A stretch of DNA of 64,000 bases, from the NCBI GenBank assembly GCA_037974965.1, contig JBBPFI010000001.1:2728001-2792000 (forward strand). Direction: 5' to 3'. Positions 1 to 12,301 of this stretch are shown here, piece after piece (position 1 is the first letter of the stretch; the number at the start of each line of letters is the position of its first letter). The notes beneath the pieces were generated by a model. That model searched no databases. It was not told where the DNA came from and saw only the letters and a list, made by a program, of their open reading frames with translations. This DNA comes from Dacryopinax spathularia (lineage: Eukaryota; Basidiomycota; Dacrymycetes; Dacrymycetales; Dacrymycetaceae). The position numbers and the translations under genes were made by a program.

Positions 1-546
1 TCGTCCTTAGCCCGAGAACCATACCGACGACTCACTGCGAGCTGGTTCCCCGTCTACTTCGGTATAACCAGCGCCCTCGGCGGCTTGCTGTTCGGCATCT
101 ACGCGTACACGCATCCCGACACGCTCCCGAACATGTTCACCAAGCCTCTCACACCCGACGCATTGCAAGGCTGGGTACTAGCCCTCCTGACGGGGATGAG
201 CTTGACGCAGTTCTTCTATATCGAGCCGAAGACCGTGGAGGTTATGTTCAAACGGGCGGCGAAGGAACGGGCAGAGGGGAAGGCCTTCAGTGATCCTACC
301 GTAAGTGCTTCAGTCAGCAGCGAATGGTACTCGGTATTCACATATCGTTCTAGGCATCCGATGAGCTGCAGGCTCTCTCGGAGGAGTTCTTCAAGCTGCA
401 CACCTACAGCATGGCCTTAAATGCTGCATCGATCGTACGTGTCTGAACTGCCTCATTGAACGAGAGTCTGACCTAGTGGCTTGATTCAGGTTGCCCTGCT
501 CTTCCATGGGCTGTGGATCGGCACTTTCGGTGCATCAGGTTACTGA
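1..546 (+). CDS. TMEM205-like (DUF4149) membrane protein, 3' part
   Basis: Only the C-terminal part is in the window; the frame is already open at base 1. Exons 1-300, 354-434 and 490-546 (TGA) join in frame to about 145 residues. Two hydrophobic segments are visible, one starting WFPVYFGITSALGGLLFGIYA and one containing GWVLALLTGMSLTQFF, then a charged helix (IEPKTVEVMFKRAAKER) and a final hydrophobic stretch VALLFHGLWIG. The phrase IEPKT followed by a K/R/E-rich helix is characteristic of the TMEM205-like/DUF4149 family of small four-helix membrane proteins. The molecular function is poorly known. Introns of 53 and 55 nt have GTAAGT and GTACGT donors. The start lies upstream of the window. 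Confidence 0.7.
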
Positions 547-1404
547 GGACCGTGTATATAGGGAGTTTTAGTGGTTGAGGATCTAATAGCATTGTTGTTC
601 GAACAAAGGGATGGTACTTGTTCGGCGGTGCCGTCCTCCTTTCACTGAGGACCCTGGTCACGGCATGAATGCCCTATCTGGATAATTACCCCGGCTCCGA
701 CCATGGCCACCTCCACCTCTGCACCCTCCCGACATCGGGCGACCTTGCACCTGGACCTCCCGGTCATCGTTGCGATTGCGCACCCTGGCGACTGAGACCG
801 GCATTTGCCACGGCTCGTTTGAGAGGCGAATTGTCCAATTAGGATAAGGTTTCTCCGCCTCGGAGAGCCGAGCGGGAAAAACGATCAGACGCGCCGAAGA
901 GGTGCTATTGTAGTATCCATGTGTATAGCTGGCCGTCGCATCACAAACTGGGCGCGAAAGCGAGTTTGGTAGACAGGATGTGCGTTTGAAAGGGAAATGG
1001 GAAATGGCATTGAGCGCGAGCGAGACGCGGGACGGCACCGCGTCATGTCGGTGCGAACGAAATCACCATGCGACTCGACTCCACCGCCGGCCAGGGGCAC
1101 ACAGAGCGCAAAAAGTAGCCTGGCACAGCGAAATCTCATTTGCCCTATTGCCCTACCTCGCTTCTCTTTCTACCTCTCCCGTTACTACTCCTCAACACCA
1201 CTCAGTCTCCATTTCTATACCCTCCTTTCTTCCCTCCACACTCTCCACACTCTCATTGTAGCCTCCTCCTCTTCGTCGGTAGAATGCTTCGCGGGCTTGG
1301 CAAGCTCAGGTACAGTTCGCTCCTTGTGCCCGTCTTGGCATCGACAGCTCAAACACCCAAAAATCAGGCACTCGCCTGCAAGGCGTCTGGCACGATGCGT
1401 GTCC
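547..1404. other. Intergenic region, malic enzyme promoter
   Basis: No convincing coding exon. The stretch 1130-1260 is strongly pyrimidine-rich, as is common just upstream of fungal starts. An ATG at 1284 begins a short reading frame (MLRGLGKLR...) that would suit the beginning of a mitochondrial presequence, but I could not splice it cleanly into the malic enzyme frame. Confidence 0.5.
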
Positions 1405-3729
1405 ATGGAAAGTGCGACATCGGCAACGAAACACCTTGTCCCGATCCAGACACATCTCAGGGGTGAAGCCCTACTCAACAATCCACGCCTGAACAAGGTC
1501 TGTGGCGACGTCTTTGCACGCCGTGTCGAAGATCGTGCTGACCGTAGTGCAACAGGGCGCCGCGTTCACTCGGGAGGAGCGTGCGATCTTCGGTCTCGAA
1601 GGTTTCCTCCCTTACGACGTCCACACGATCGAGCAGCAGGCCAGCTCGCTTTTCCCGACCGGGCTCGTTCCCCCTCGCGCTTACTCGCAGGCCAACAGGT
1701 CCAGCGAGTCCTCTCGCAGATTGACAAGCAGAACACGCCTCTGCTCAAACATGCCTTCCTCGCCTCCCTACGAGACCAGAACCAGGTGCGAGACCGCTTT
1801 TCGAGCTGGGCTATATGCTAACTGCTGGCACAGGTCCTATTCTACCGCGTTATGCAGGATCACCTGAAGGACTTCCTGGGCATCCTGTATACACCCACTG
1901 CTGGAGAGGCAATTCAGATGTACTCGCGTCTGTTCCGTCGTGCTGCTGGCTGCTTCATCGTGTGTCTGCTATAACCTTTCACTCTACGCTGGTCTAATTG
2001 TCCAATCAGAGCTTCCCAAATGCGGATGGAATGCGTGCCCAGCTAGAAGCACATGTCGAGGCTCTGGACAACAAGCCAGATGTCAACGATGCTGCGCCAG
2101 GACCCATTGATCTGGTCGTTGTGACCGACTCAGAGTCCATTCTGGGGATTGGTGATCAAGGTGTCGGAGGGATAACGTGCGTCCAACAATACAAGTGCAT
2201 ATATACGTGTCTAACCCTCCAGATCAGTATCTCGACCAGTAAGGCCGCACTGTACACTCTCGGTGCTGGCTTCAACCCAAATCGGTACGCTACGCTGCCT
2301 AACTAGTATAAGCACTGAGACTAACGAAGCACAGTCTGCTTCCCGTCGTGCTCGATGTCGGCACAGATCGCTACGAGTGCGCATACATTATGCACCATAT
2401 ATGCGCATATATCCTGACCAACCCACAGGCTTTTCTCCGACCCTCTGTATATGGGATGGAAGCACACACGTGTCAGGGGTGAACCCTACAACCGCTTTGT
2501 GGATAAGTTCATCAAGCACTGCGCTGAGCTTTTCCCTGGTGCCTTGATCCATTTCGAGGAGTGAGTCTGGCCGGCCTTTCGTTTGATCATTTCCTGATAA
2601 GTACCGGTAGCTTCGGCCCGAACAACGCATATCGTCTTCTGAACAAGTATAGCAAGAAGGTTCCATGCTTCAATGACGATATCCAAGGTATGTCCTGCCT
2701 TGAGCATGATTGCATACCGCTGCTCACCCTGGATCAGGAACCGGCGCGGTCGCACTTGCTGCCCTCATCTCCGCTGGTATGATCACCAAGACGAAGCTCT
2801 CCGAGCAGAGGATTGTGCTCTACGGTGCCGGCAGTGCCGGCATGGGTATCGTCAACCAGATCCGGGACGGCATGGTGCTGCTGGACGGCGTCTCCAGGGA
2901 GCAAGCCAACCGCCAGTTCTGGTGCGTTGACCGGAATGGTCTTCTGCTGGAGTCGATGGGCTCCAGCCTTCGTCCTGGTCAGCTCGAATATGCCCGCCCA
3001 GACCACGAGGTGTATGACTGGCCGCACGAGATCGAGGAACAAGAAGCTCTCCGCCTGATTGACGTCATTCGCGCTGTGAAGCCCACCGTTCTTATTGGTA
3101 CTTCGACCCATGCACGTGGATTCACTGAGCAGGTCGTCCGTGAGATGGCGAAGTATGTCGATAGGCCCATCATCTTCCCCCTAAGCAACCCTACGAGCTT
3201 GTGCGAGCTTGATCCACGTAAGCTCACCGTCCGACGTCGTTAGTGTGGGTCTCTGATCGTTCGTACAGAGGACGGTATGCAGTGGACCGACTACCGCGCG
3301 CTCATGGCGACCGGCTCTCCTTTCCCGCCTGTGCCCATGCCCGATGGTCGCATGATGAAGACTGCTGAGGCAAACAACGCTCTTTGCTTCCCCGCGCTCG
3401 GTCTTGGCACCGTCATCTCTCGCTCGCCTACCATGTCACCGGGAATGATCATGGCCGGCGTGCACGCTCTTGCCGAGCTATCGCCGGTGCGGAACGACCC
3501 AGAAGGCGGTGGATCCCTCCTGCCCGATCTTGCGGATGTCCGCACTGTCTCCGTCAAGGTCGCTGCAGCTGTGTTGAGGAAGGCCATCGAGGAGGGCAAC
3601 GCCCGCAAGGAGTTCGACTTCCAGAGCGACGCGGACGTAGAGGAATACATCAAAAAGCGCATGTGGGACCCAGTCTACAGGCCTCTGGAGCCCGCCGAGT
3701 CCGATGAAGAGCGCAGGACCGCCTGGTAG
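1405..3729 (+). CDS. NAD(P)-dependent malic enzyme
   Basis: Oxidatively decarboxylates malate to pyruvate and CO2 with NAD(P)+. Eleven exons (1405-1497, 1556-1639, 1699-1785, 1834-1959, 2010-2176, 2228-2284, 2335-2376, 2429-2560, 2611-2687, 2738-3217, 3269-3729) give 601 residues. Family landmarks in order: YTPTAGEA with the catalytic Tyr, [17 protein letters not shown], the acidic metal-binding FEDFGPNNAY, FNDDIQGTGAV, the Rossmann motif [17 protein letters not shown] and ATGSPF. The length suits the eukaryotic-type enzyme (about 550-600). The intron at 1640-1698 appears to use a GC donor, since both flanking exons are strongly conserved. The start at 1405 is the first in-frame ATG, but an upstream exon encoding a mitochondrial presequence (ATG at 1284) is possible, so location is uncertain. 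Cofactor choice cannot be read from the sequence. Confidence 0.93.
2397..2412. repeat. 16-bp perfect palindrome in a malic enzyme intron
   Basis: ATATATGC followed by its exact reverse complement GCATATAT lies inside intron 2377-2428. Shorter versions recur in introns of other genes in this window (see findings). Confidence 0.8.
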
Positions 3730-4746
3730 ACAGTACATCCATCCATCCAGTCCGATCGCATGCGCATCGCCGCTCTTGTTACAGGCGATCTTTCTTGAAA
3801 ACTTTCTCTCTTTTAGTTCCTTTCTCTGGCGGCGAGAGTTGGCAGGACATATACTGTATTTGTGTACACAAGAACGTCATTCTTTTTTTAATCGCTGTTC
3901 TGCCAGTTGAATACAATTCTTGTGCTTCTCTTGCTGACATCTCCGCGAACTGTGCTGGCTCCGCTGACTCATGTCTTGTCAGATTAAAAGACACCTTGAT
4001 GGAGTATTGTGTTCTCGTTTTGCGAGATGGGCAGCCGACCAGACGGTTCTGGTCTGTTAGAGGTCGGATTAAAGAGTCCAAGAAAGCTTGGATACAGGGT
4101 CGATAGACTCTTGGGTTGAACAGTAGACAAAGGAAGATTGCGCTTTTGATAACCAAACGATCCAGGCACCAAGACGGTAGCCATTGATTGGATAATGCGA
4201 ATCCTTCCTACAAATCCGTTCTGGAAGTGCTCGACCGGTAGGAGGTCCATCGCTCTCATGATCAGAATTTACTCCGCGGGACCATGATTTTCTTACAAAG
4301 TGCACTCACATGTTGACTCATCAATGCTGACCTGTCCAGGGGCACCATTGATGATCATTGATGAGCGCGCACCATGGTGCTAAGCGCCGATGGTGCAGGG
4401 GTCAGCGGCGTCGGCATGCCCGATGCTCCCGATGCGGTAGGCTACCAACCGCGCGGTCGGCGTTCCTACCACATCTTCGCGTAGGAAATGATGGCAAAGC
4501 CTTCCGAGCGCCTATGCACTGTGCGTTCTGCACGACAAGAGACGAGTCAGACCGCCGTGGATCAAGTCGGCGCCTGTTGCCGCACAAGATTTCGGACGTT
4601 ATCATCGCAGCAGGCAGCTTGACCTACACAAGCGGACAAAATCCTTCACAGCTGGCTTGTCACTTCCATTCTTGTACTTTAAAAAGGCTGCGGGGTGCTC
4701 GTCTTTCATCGACGATTGAATACTTCCAAAATACGACGCCCGCGAG
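3730..4746. other. Intergenic region between malic enzyme and MFS gene
   Basis: About 1 kb with no recognisable gene. A TATA-like TTTAAAAAGG lies at about 4678-4687, some 60 bp before the MFS start. An open frame at 4358-4882 is Arg/His-rich, matches no family I know, and overlaps the MFS start in another frame. Confidence 0.5.
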
Positions 4747-6746
4747 ATGGCCGAAGAAGCTGCAGCAGAAGTCATTCCAATTGAAGCCCGAGAGGACCTG
4801 GAGGCTTCAACAATCGTCACTCCCGCAAATGGTGAGACCGAACCATCAGGAGAGAAAGGCGAGGCAGGGCGTACACCAGTAGTGCACGTTATTCCGGACG
4901 GGGGCTGGGAGGCATGGGCAACAGGTGCGCAATGATCTTCTCACGTATTCCGAACCGCACGAGCTGACCAGTATATCGGTTCAGTTGCAGGCAGCTGGTT
5001 CGTCAGCATCTGCACCTTCGGGTACATCAACGCGTACGGCGTGTATCAAGCCTACTACATCCAAGAACTCCTGCCGTCCTATTCGCCAAGCGCAATATCC
5101 TGGATCGGATCACTCCAGACATGTCTCCTGTTTCTATGCGGGCTCTATTCTGGCCGAATGTTCGATTTGGGCTATTTTAGGCATATGATGATCATTGGGA
5201 GCGTTCTGACGGTGGGGTGCATCTTTGCACTGAGCGCAGTGCAGGTGGACGGGTATTATCAGGTTCGTCAGCAAAGCGGCTCTCATCGTATTGCTAGCTG
5301 ACAGGATGGGGCAGGTCTTCCTTGCACAGGCTGTGGGGCAAGGACTGGGTCTGGGAACTATGTACCTCCCATCGCTAGCAGTGCTTGGGCAGCATTTTCA
5401 AAAGCGGAGAAGTACAGCAATGGGTATCTCTGTCTCCGGATCGTCTCTAGGGTAAGTGTGTGCTGCCGCTTCCATCATTGCCTAATAGCTAACGAGAAAC
5501 ACAGAGGCATCGTCTTCCCAAGTAAGCTGCTCCCATGCAACCTGCTCGGTCCCGCCTGATCATGCCACAGTCCTCCTCAACAATGTCTTCCAAGAACGCG
5601 GCTTCAAGTGGGGCGTCCGCGCAATCGGGTTCTTCATGCTCGGCGCTCTCCTCCTAGCAAACATCCTCATGCGACCGCGTTATCATCCGCATATGAGGGC
5701 GATGAAGCAGCCGAATCCGCTAAAGCTGCTGAAGGACGTTTCGTATGTTGTGGGGATTGCGGGGGCTTGGATTATCGGGTTGGGGCTCTGTGAGTCCCTT
5801 CGTTCTTCTCGCGAGTAGAAGCAGTGCTCACGTGCGATTAGACTTTGTCTGTGAGTAACAAATCAAGCAGGTTGTATTTACCGAACACTCATGGGCGTCC
5901 AGTTTTCTATATCCAACTTTATGCAGAAACGGTCGGCATTTCCGGAACAATCGCCTTCTATACAGTTCGTACCCGTTTGTTCTTTCCGGGTACCTCCTGA
6001 CTCTGTCATAGCTAGCGATGATCAACGGCGCTTCCATCTTCGGAAGGTCTGTTCTCCTCCGTCCAGTCACTCAACCATAGACTGAAGCCTAGATGCCAGA
6101 ACACTGCCTAACCTGATCGCCGACAAGCTCGGACCCATTACCGTTCTTATACCTGCGTCTACCGTAGCGGGTGGGTTGGTCTTCGCCATTCTTGGGATCC
6201 AGAATGTCGCTGGATTGGTCGTGATTTGCATCCTGTACGTGCCCTACGTTCGATCCTCCTGTTGCCTTTGCTAACCCCTTTGTACTGTAGATATGGCTTC
6301 TTCTCCGGCGCTTGTAAGTTCTCTCGACTCGAGTGTAGGGAAAGTACTAAATCTGGGCACAGACGTATCCCTCCTCGGGCCAATGTTCGCCTCCATGTCA
6401 GACCACGTCTCTGAGATCGGGCACGTTCTACTTCTCCTTGGCCTCAGCTCTGTTCGCTGAAAAGACACATCAACAGACTGCGCATGGGCCTAGCTTTCGC
6501 GTTCCTAGGCTTCTCAGCCCTCATCGGTACACCGATAGACGGCGATCTGCTAGGTAATGGGGACGCGCAGAGTTATGCATGGTGGAAGGCTGTTTTGTTC
6601 AGCGGCGTAAGTGACGGGTTTCTTGTTGTTTGAGCAACATAGGCTGATGTGGGGTGTTGGGACAGATTACGATGCTCGCTGGCTGTGCTACGCTCTGTGT
6701 TTCCTGGCTCTTACTGAGGAAGAAGAAAGGAAAGCGGTGGGTGTAA
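4747..6746 (+). CDS. MFS transporter, monocarboxylate (MCT) type
   Basis: A 12-helix plasma membrane carrier of the fungal monocarboxylate transporter-like group; the substrate is not predictable. Thirteen exons (4747-4924, 4985-5262, 5315-5451, 5505-5521, 5571-5789, 5842-5850, 5903-5964, 6012-6046, 6100-6234, 6291-6313, 6363-6420, 6477-6606, 6666-6746) give 453 residues. After a hydrophilic N-terminus comes PDGGWEAWATVAGSW, the DGG-W signature opening helix 1 in this group, then WIGSLQTCLLFLCGLYSGRMFDLGYFR and GLGLGTMYLPS. The second half has GPMFASMSDHVSEIGLRMG and IGTPIDG, also family landmarks. Oddities are exons of only 17 and 9 nt and an intron at 6421-6476 with a GCACGT donor. Both choices are supported by the conserved protein sequence they restore. 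Confidence 0.88.
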
Positions 6747-9024
6747 CCCTATACTACCCCTCTTGAGGAAAGCAGGAGGGGGCATACTGCTCGATCAATT
6801 CGAACGAGAGCCTGTATTTCGATCTCCCAAGCCTCTTCCGCTCGCGATGGAGATTAATAAGCAAGAACCTCAAAATAGACCAGCATAATGTATTCGTATC
6901 ATACACAACGCCTAATATCAATCAGACCCCCCATCCGCTAATTTTCACAGCTCTCGCCAGCAACATACAATAATCCAACACACTTGTCAACATACATAGT
7001 TACAAGCGCAATCTATTTCCAACCCCCCCTCCGTAATTCTAATCATTCGATCCCCGCCCATGCCAAGCCCACGGAAACCGGACCTTACGCAAGAACGGGC
7101 TATAAATATCTCTTGGCGTGATAAGCTGCCGGGGGCAGTTCGGTTACCGGAGGTCTGGACTGCGGTACAGGAGGCTATTTATGGGCCGGAAGCGGATTTT
7201 GGGCTAGGCGTTTTGGGTGAGGGGGGAGTAAAAATAGATGGAGAGCGGGTGGTCTCTCTCTCGCTTGAGCGGTTCTCGCTCGGCACAAGTAGCAGTCTGG
7301 TCATGTTACGGTTTGTTGGAGTTTTCGTTGCTGTTTAATTGCGATGCTAGTAGTCCGGTCTTCTTACAGTACACAGCACACCCACCTCTTCGATACGATC
7401 GAGGCAGCAGGGGTCAAGACACTTGGAAACCAGCTCAGGGTCTGCATCATCCAGAACAAGAATGGCACCATCCCAAGAATAGCCCAACACTCCCTCCTAG
7501 TATGCACCGTGCTCTCGCTCTGCAACTTGTGAGCATGCACGAAGAAAGGGCTGGCAAGGGCGGCATGAACAACCAGCACGGCCGGCCAGCATGGACGGAT
7601 AATACGCCGGACGACTTGGGTTGTTCCGAGGGCTTGGCACCCCCGAACCAGCGACCAAACCCTGCCAAGTCTCGTGCAGAAGGTTGTAGTGTAAGCGGTG
7701 TTTACGAGGTTTCGGAGAGGACCTCCTGAAGTACTGTATGCCACGTATTGGTATTCTTTTTGGGGAGGGGCTAATAATACCGCTCGTATTGATGGACATG
7801 TTGGAGGGCGGCGGGCGTTGGAGGGTTTGGGGATGAGGTATGCCGAGAGTGCCAAGACTTGCTGTGGCGGAGTGTTGAGGTAATTGATGTTTGCGCTGGT
7901 ATTGGGCGCTTTGGGCGTACCCATGCCCGTGTAGATGGAGCTGCGTATTGCGCTTTTGCAATATCCTTCGAGCTCAGCAGCAGACTATGATAAGGACGAC
8001 CTAGAAGGCAGCGCCCTCCCTCAGTCCGGATCGAAATCCCCCCTCTTCCTCCTCCCTCCTCTCTCCCGCCTGTCTCTCCCACGCGGCATTCAATTCCCGA
8101 GAAAATAACCGAACGCCGGGCTTGGCATCCAAATCCCCCGCCACGTCTCACCCATTACCAATAATATCTCTCTCCTTGCAGCCAGCGCCTGCCTGCTCAC
8201 ACAGATAGAGGCAGTCCGATTCGCACCGCACGACCGAGCTATTTCTGTACTCTTGGCGAGGAGCGGGACGGGCCAAATTTACCGTTAGTTACGCAATCCG
8301 AAGTCGCAGGCGAGGCGAGATGATGCGACGTGTGCTCGTGCTGTGCCTTATTTTAGCAACGCCCAGCTCAGCTCAGCTCATCCGGTCGAAGGGGTGAAGG
8401 GAAGGGAAATGATTCAATCGATTGGTTTTGTCCGTCGGGGAGAGGCGCGGAGGCTGATGCGGCTTTGACGCAGCCAAGAGAACTTGGAGCGCGTTTGGGC
8501 TTGGCTGGTTTCTGAGCTCCGCTCCTCATTCTCTTTCCCCACTGCTGGACTGGCAATTATACTGTCTGGCGTCTGGGAGGGAAAGCAGCGGACTGTCGAC
8601 CAGAATAGACCAAGGGGTTTCTATTCTTGACCCCCTGATCATTATCAGTCAATGGAGAAAGACAGGGCAATTCCGCTCTGGCTAAAATAAGCCCACGCCA
8701 AGGGGCAAGCCAAGCCCTCCACGTGAAACCGATTGACTGAATAGGGCCCAACGGTGATGCCAAGCCTTCTTTTATTTTTGGCCAAGAGCGCGCACACACC
8801 CAGGTTTGGGCTTGGCTTGGCTCAGTCGTACGTGCCATCGTTACAGAACGCCGCTGAGTGCGCAATGAGGTACGCTTCCGATGCCAAGAACTTGCAAGCA
8901 GGGGGAGGGCGATAAAGGCCCGAAGGGGGGTGATGCGCTGCATTACACCTCGCTTTTCCCCCGCTTCGATTGCTGGTCGTCCCCCCTCTTGTCGCCGTTC
9001 TCCTCCTCCTCCTGACGTTCAGCG
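6747..9024. other. Long intergenic region
   Basis: About 2.3 kb without a gene I can support. Open frames at 7364-7961 (minus) and 7238-7729 (plus) overlap each other, have no recognisable domain and show no plausible introns or start context. 8000-8100 is C/T-rich. From about 8700 onward the sequence serves as the upstream region of the next gene. Confidence 0.45.
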
Positions 9025-9999
9025 ATGGCAACTGCCACAGCGACGACAACCACAACCGCTCCTCCCCTCATACACCACCCTCGCCCACACGCACCTCACC
9101 ACCGACCAGCACCACAACGATGTCCCACCTGCCCACCGGAACCAACCTCGCTAGACTGGGCAGTCCAAGTCCTCTCCCAGCCAACACCACCCACAGTCCG
9201 GGAGATCCTAACTGCCTACACCAAGAACGGGCGCGAAGACCGCGAGCTGCTGCTGAGCTTGCTGGCTGCGAAGGCGGCGGAGGATAACGTGCGTTCCCTT
9301 CCTTCGTTTTCTGGCTGTATGCACCGTGTGCTTATCAGATGTGGTGTGTTGTAGAGGATCGCGAACCAGACGGCGCTGCATAGGTCGTTGTTGCATCTGC
9401 AATACGACCTCCCCCTCTCCCCACCTCCAGAACCCGATTCCCTTCCCTCACACGCTGGACCGTCCTACCTCTCGCATCCTTCTCACCCGTCGCACTCCTC
9501 TCACCCGGGTTACGCTTACGGAGCGCAAGAGACGTACAAGTCCTCTTACCCCTCCGATAGGCCGTACGGACAAGTAGGACCGCAAGGGCAGGATCAGACC
9601 TACCCCTCCCCGACGACCAGCTCACCACCAGGAATGGGCAGCCGTTCACCTCCTTCTTCCTCTTCCCACGCCCTGGGAAAGAGGGGCCGCTCCCCTGGTC
9701 CTGCATCCTACTCCTATGCAAGAGAAAAAGAACCCGAAAGACGCCGTTCTCCACCATCGCGCTCCAGCCCTATGTCACTCCGCGGCATCCTCCAGCCTCA
9801 GCCAGTGCAAGACGAACCCGACCGAGCAGCCAAACGCTCTCGCCTCGATGAGGACCAACCACATGCCACCGCCGAGTACTCGAGAGGAAGGGACGAGGAG
9901 CGGACGGGGCAAGTGAGCTATGCGAGGGAGAGTAATGTGAGGGTTAGTCCGGGGCATAGGGTGAGCCATGAGCGGACTAGGAGTCGGGATGGGGAGTAG
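9025..9999 (+). CDS. Hypothetical Ser/Pro-rich protein
   Basis: I do not recognise a family. Two exons, 9025-9288 and 9355-9999 (66-nt intron, GTGCGT donor), give 302 residues. The N-terminus is Thr/Ala/His/Pro-rich and includes a CPTCPPEP segment. Residues about 40-105 look like the only ordered part: two short amphipathic helices around VREILTAY and ELLLSLLAAKAAEDN, then RIANQTALHRSLLHLQYD. The rest is low-complexity, with repeated HPSHPSHSSHP, many SP and RS pairs, and basic clusters (GKRGRSPG, EPERRRSPP, AAKRSRLDED) that could act as nuclear localisation signals. A nuclear regulatory or RNA-related role would fit the composition but is only inference. The start is the first ATG of the open frame, after a CT-rich leader. 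Confidence 0.6.
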
Positions 10000-12301
10000 T
10001 GCGGTCCGGGCAGTTTGACTTGTTGCTTGTTGCTTGTTTCTGTGCGCGGTGGTGGGGGTGATTGTGACCATGCTCGGGTTTGTGCTTGGGCTCCGGGAGG
10101 GTGTTGAGAAACTGCCAGCGGGGCTGAGCTGCGAGCTGCGAACTGTTGAGGAGACGGACGAACATTGATGATGTGATGGCTTTGTGGGTTTGAAAATTAC
10201 ATGATTGTACTAGTGAATCGGGCAAATTGAACTGTTGTTGTTCTAGCGTAATTCCATACTTCGCCGATCCGGCAGTTACTCCGGGAAGCGATATGAAACT
10301 CTGGGCGAGTCAAACCGTTGCCAGTGGTTCGTAGTGTACTCTTGCAAGAGGTAGCAAAATATATGCGTTTTACTCCCCGCCGACCGGCTTCCCTTGGTTT
10401 GACTAGGTCCACGCACCGAAGGTGTATCGCAAGACTCCTCACAATCCCGGCCCACCTGACCTGTCTTCCCTAAACCCTCGTTGTGGCCGACGAGCAGGAG
10501 GACTTCGCGCAGTCCGGAATCCTACTCTAACTAGGTGCATAGCAGCTTCTTGCCATGTCATAACAAGCGTACAATAGACCGATACGGGACGGCTTCTTCT
10601 ACAGCTAGTCCCCAAGGGCTAACCACTTAGCGACGAAGGAGCTCCTGTAGGCGTCATCCGGGATTCAGCGAGCCAGCTTTTTGGGTCCTGAAGGGTTGAA
10701 ATTGGAGGTCAGGTTCTGGCTTCCTGCTGCCCTGCTCTTTGCTCTGCTGAGTCTGCTGATGAAACGGCCGCCCATCACCACCAGCACGGGAGAAGGGAAC
10801 AGTAGAGAGCACTCCGAGGAACGGACGGTCTGCTAGGTGGCTGCAGCTGTTTGATCGATCAGTGAGGGGCCTGATGCTGGTCAAGTTCAACCAGCTTGGG
10901 AAGCACTGGGCTCACCGCTCACGCACGATGATTGAACTGGCTCTCTGTGGCGCTCAGGCTGGTCAACGATGTGGACGCCGTTCCTAGCTACAGCCGCTCT
11001 TCAGATACGGCTATACCCCTCGGGGGCGAGAAGAGGCGGAAGAACGAGATCGATTCTCCGGAAATGTAATGAATTAATTTCATCCACAGCTCCGCTCCGG
11101 AGGAGCTTATCGTTTGGAATCGGCGGCGATTCCCACCCGAGAGATAAATCTAATCTTCGCGGTTCATTCATATTTTCATAACGAGAACGTCTAGAACGGA
11201 GACTGGAAGTGCAAAACTGTCCCTAAGAAGAGACCGAGTGTCGGGTGAGGGAGTAGTTTTATTACAAAAGTAGGCAGTCCCCGGCACTGTTATCAGGTCT
11301 CGGCACCTATGCGTCTCCTATCTCGGCACCCTCAGGCCTGCCGCGCACAGTATTTGTGGGGAAAGACCCCAGCAGTTAAGGGTGGAAAGGTGGTCAGGAT
11401 CGTTATCAGCCGACTTTCGGCCACTCGCGATTTCTGGCCGTTCTTGAAAAATGGGCGCCTAAGCTGGCGCTCAACAGGTGGGGATGCGTGCGAGGCGAAG
11501 GAATGGGAGAACAAGTGAGAGGAGGACGGGGGTCTGGGGTCCAGGGATTTGGACGGGACTGCGTATCTGCCCGCAGGGGTTCTTCTGTTTGGCGATGGAT
11601 TGTGGTTGTCCTATGGACCAGTCAAAACGCTTTATTATAGAACTTTCTGTTGGGAGTTCCTCATCATAGGATGTGCTGTTAGCGCAGCGATCCTGTAGGA
11701 GGAGGTGGACAATATTCCATGATGGCCACATGACAAACCAGGCCCGAACTCCCGAACAACCCCCCTCCAGACCCGTTCCCAACCCTGGCTCTCAGGCTCT
11801 CGCCACTCCCCAATCCGCGTCTTCTGCTGCGCTGCCAAAGTGGAGAAGCGCGGTACAAAATTAGCACATTGCCTTCCCCCCAAAAGGGCGCATGACGCCC
11901 GCGAGTCCGTTCAGGGTGGCCGTGCCGAGCTCGGCATGCGGGTCGGCCGATTTGGTCGATTGGGCGAATGGGAGGGTTTCTGGGTGGGCCAACCTCCCTC
12001 CCTTCCCCTGCACGCAATTGACGGAGGGGTCGGCGCCGCACATGGCGAGAGGGGATAGCATATATCAACCTCGTCCTTCTGTTCCTTCATCGCTTTCTGC
12101 CCGCTGCGCATCACCGCTGCTCACCGTCGACCACTGCGCACGGTGCTGAGCTGAGCTGAGCGAGAACGACAGCGAGCTGTCCGCCGTCGTTGGCCCTCCA
12201 CCACACGCTCCTTATAACGCCCTCCTCGCTCTTGCTCGCTGTAGCACATCACCGCGCTTGCCAGTGCACGCGCATACAGCAACACAGATACCTAGCACAG
12301 G
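10000..12301. other. Long intergenic region upstream of the ABC transporter
   Basis: About 2.3 kb with no supported gene. The middle part (10200-11500) is less GC-rich than the surroundings and contains only short overlapping frames on both strands. The last 100 bp are pyrimidine-rich and carry CTCCTTATAACG at about 12208-12219, a possible TATA-like element before the ABC start. Confidence 0.45.

Noticed and set aside
4358-4882. 174-codon plus-strand frame
   Set aside because: Overlaps the MFS start in a different frame; Arg/His-rich with no family resemblance.
7364-7961. Overlapping minus-strand frames of 186 and 154 codons
   Set aside because: Mutually overlapping, no domain, no plausible splice context.
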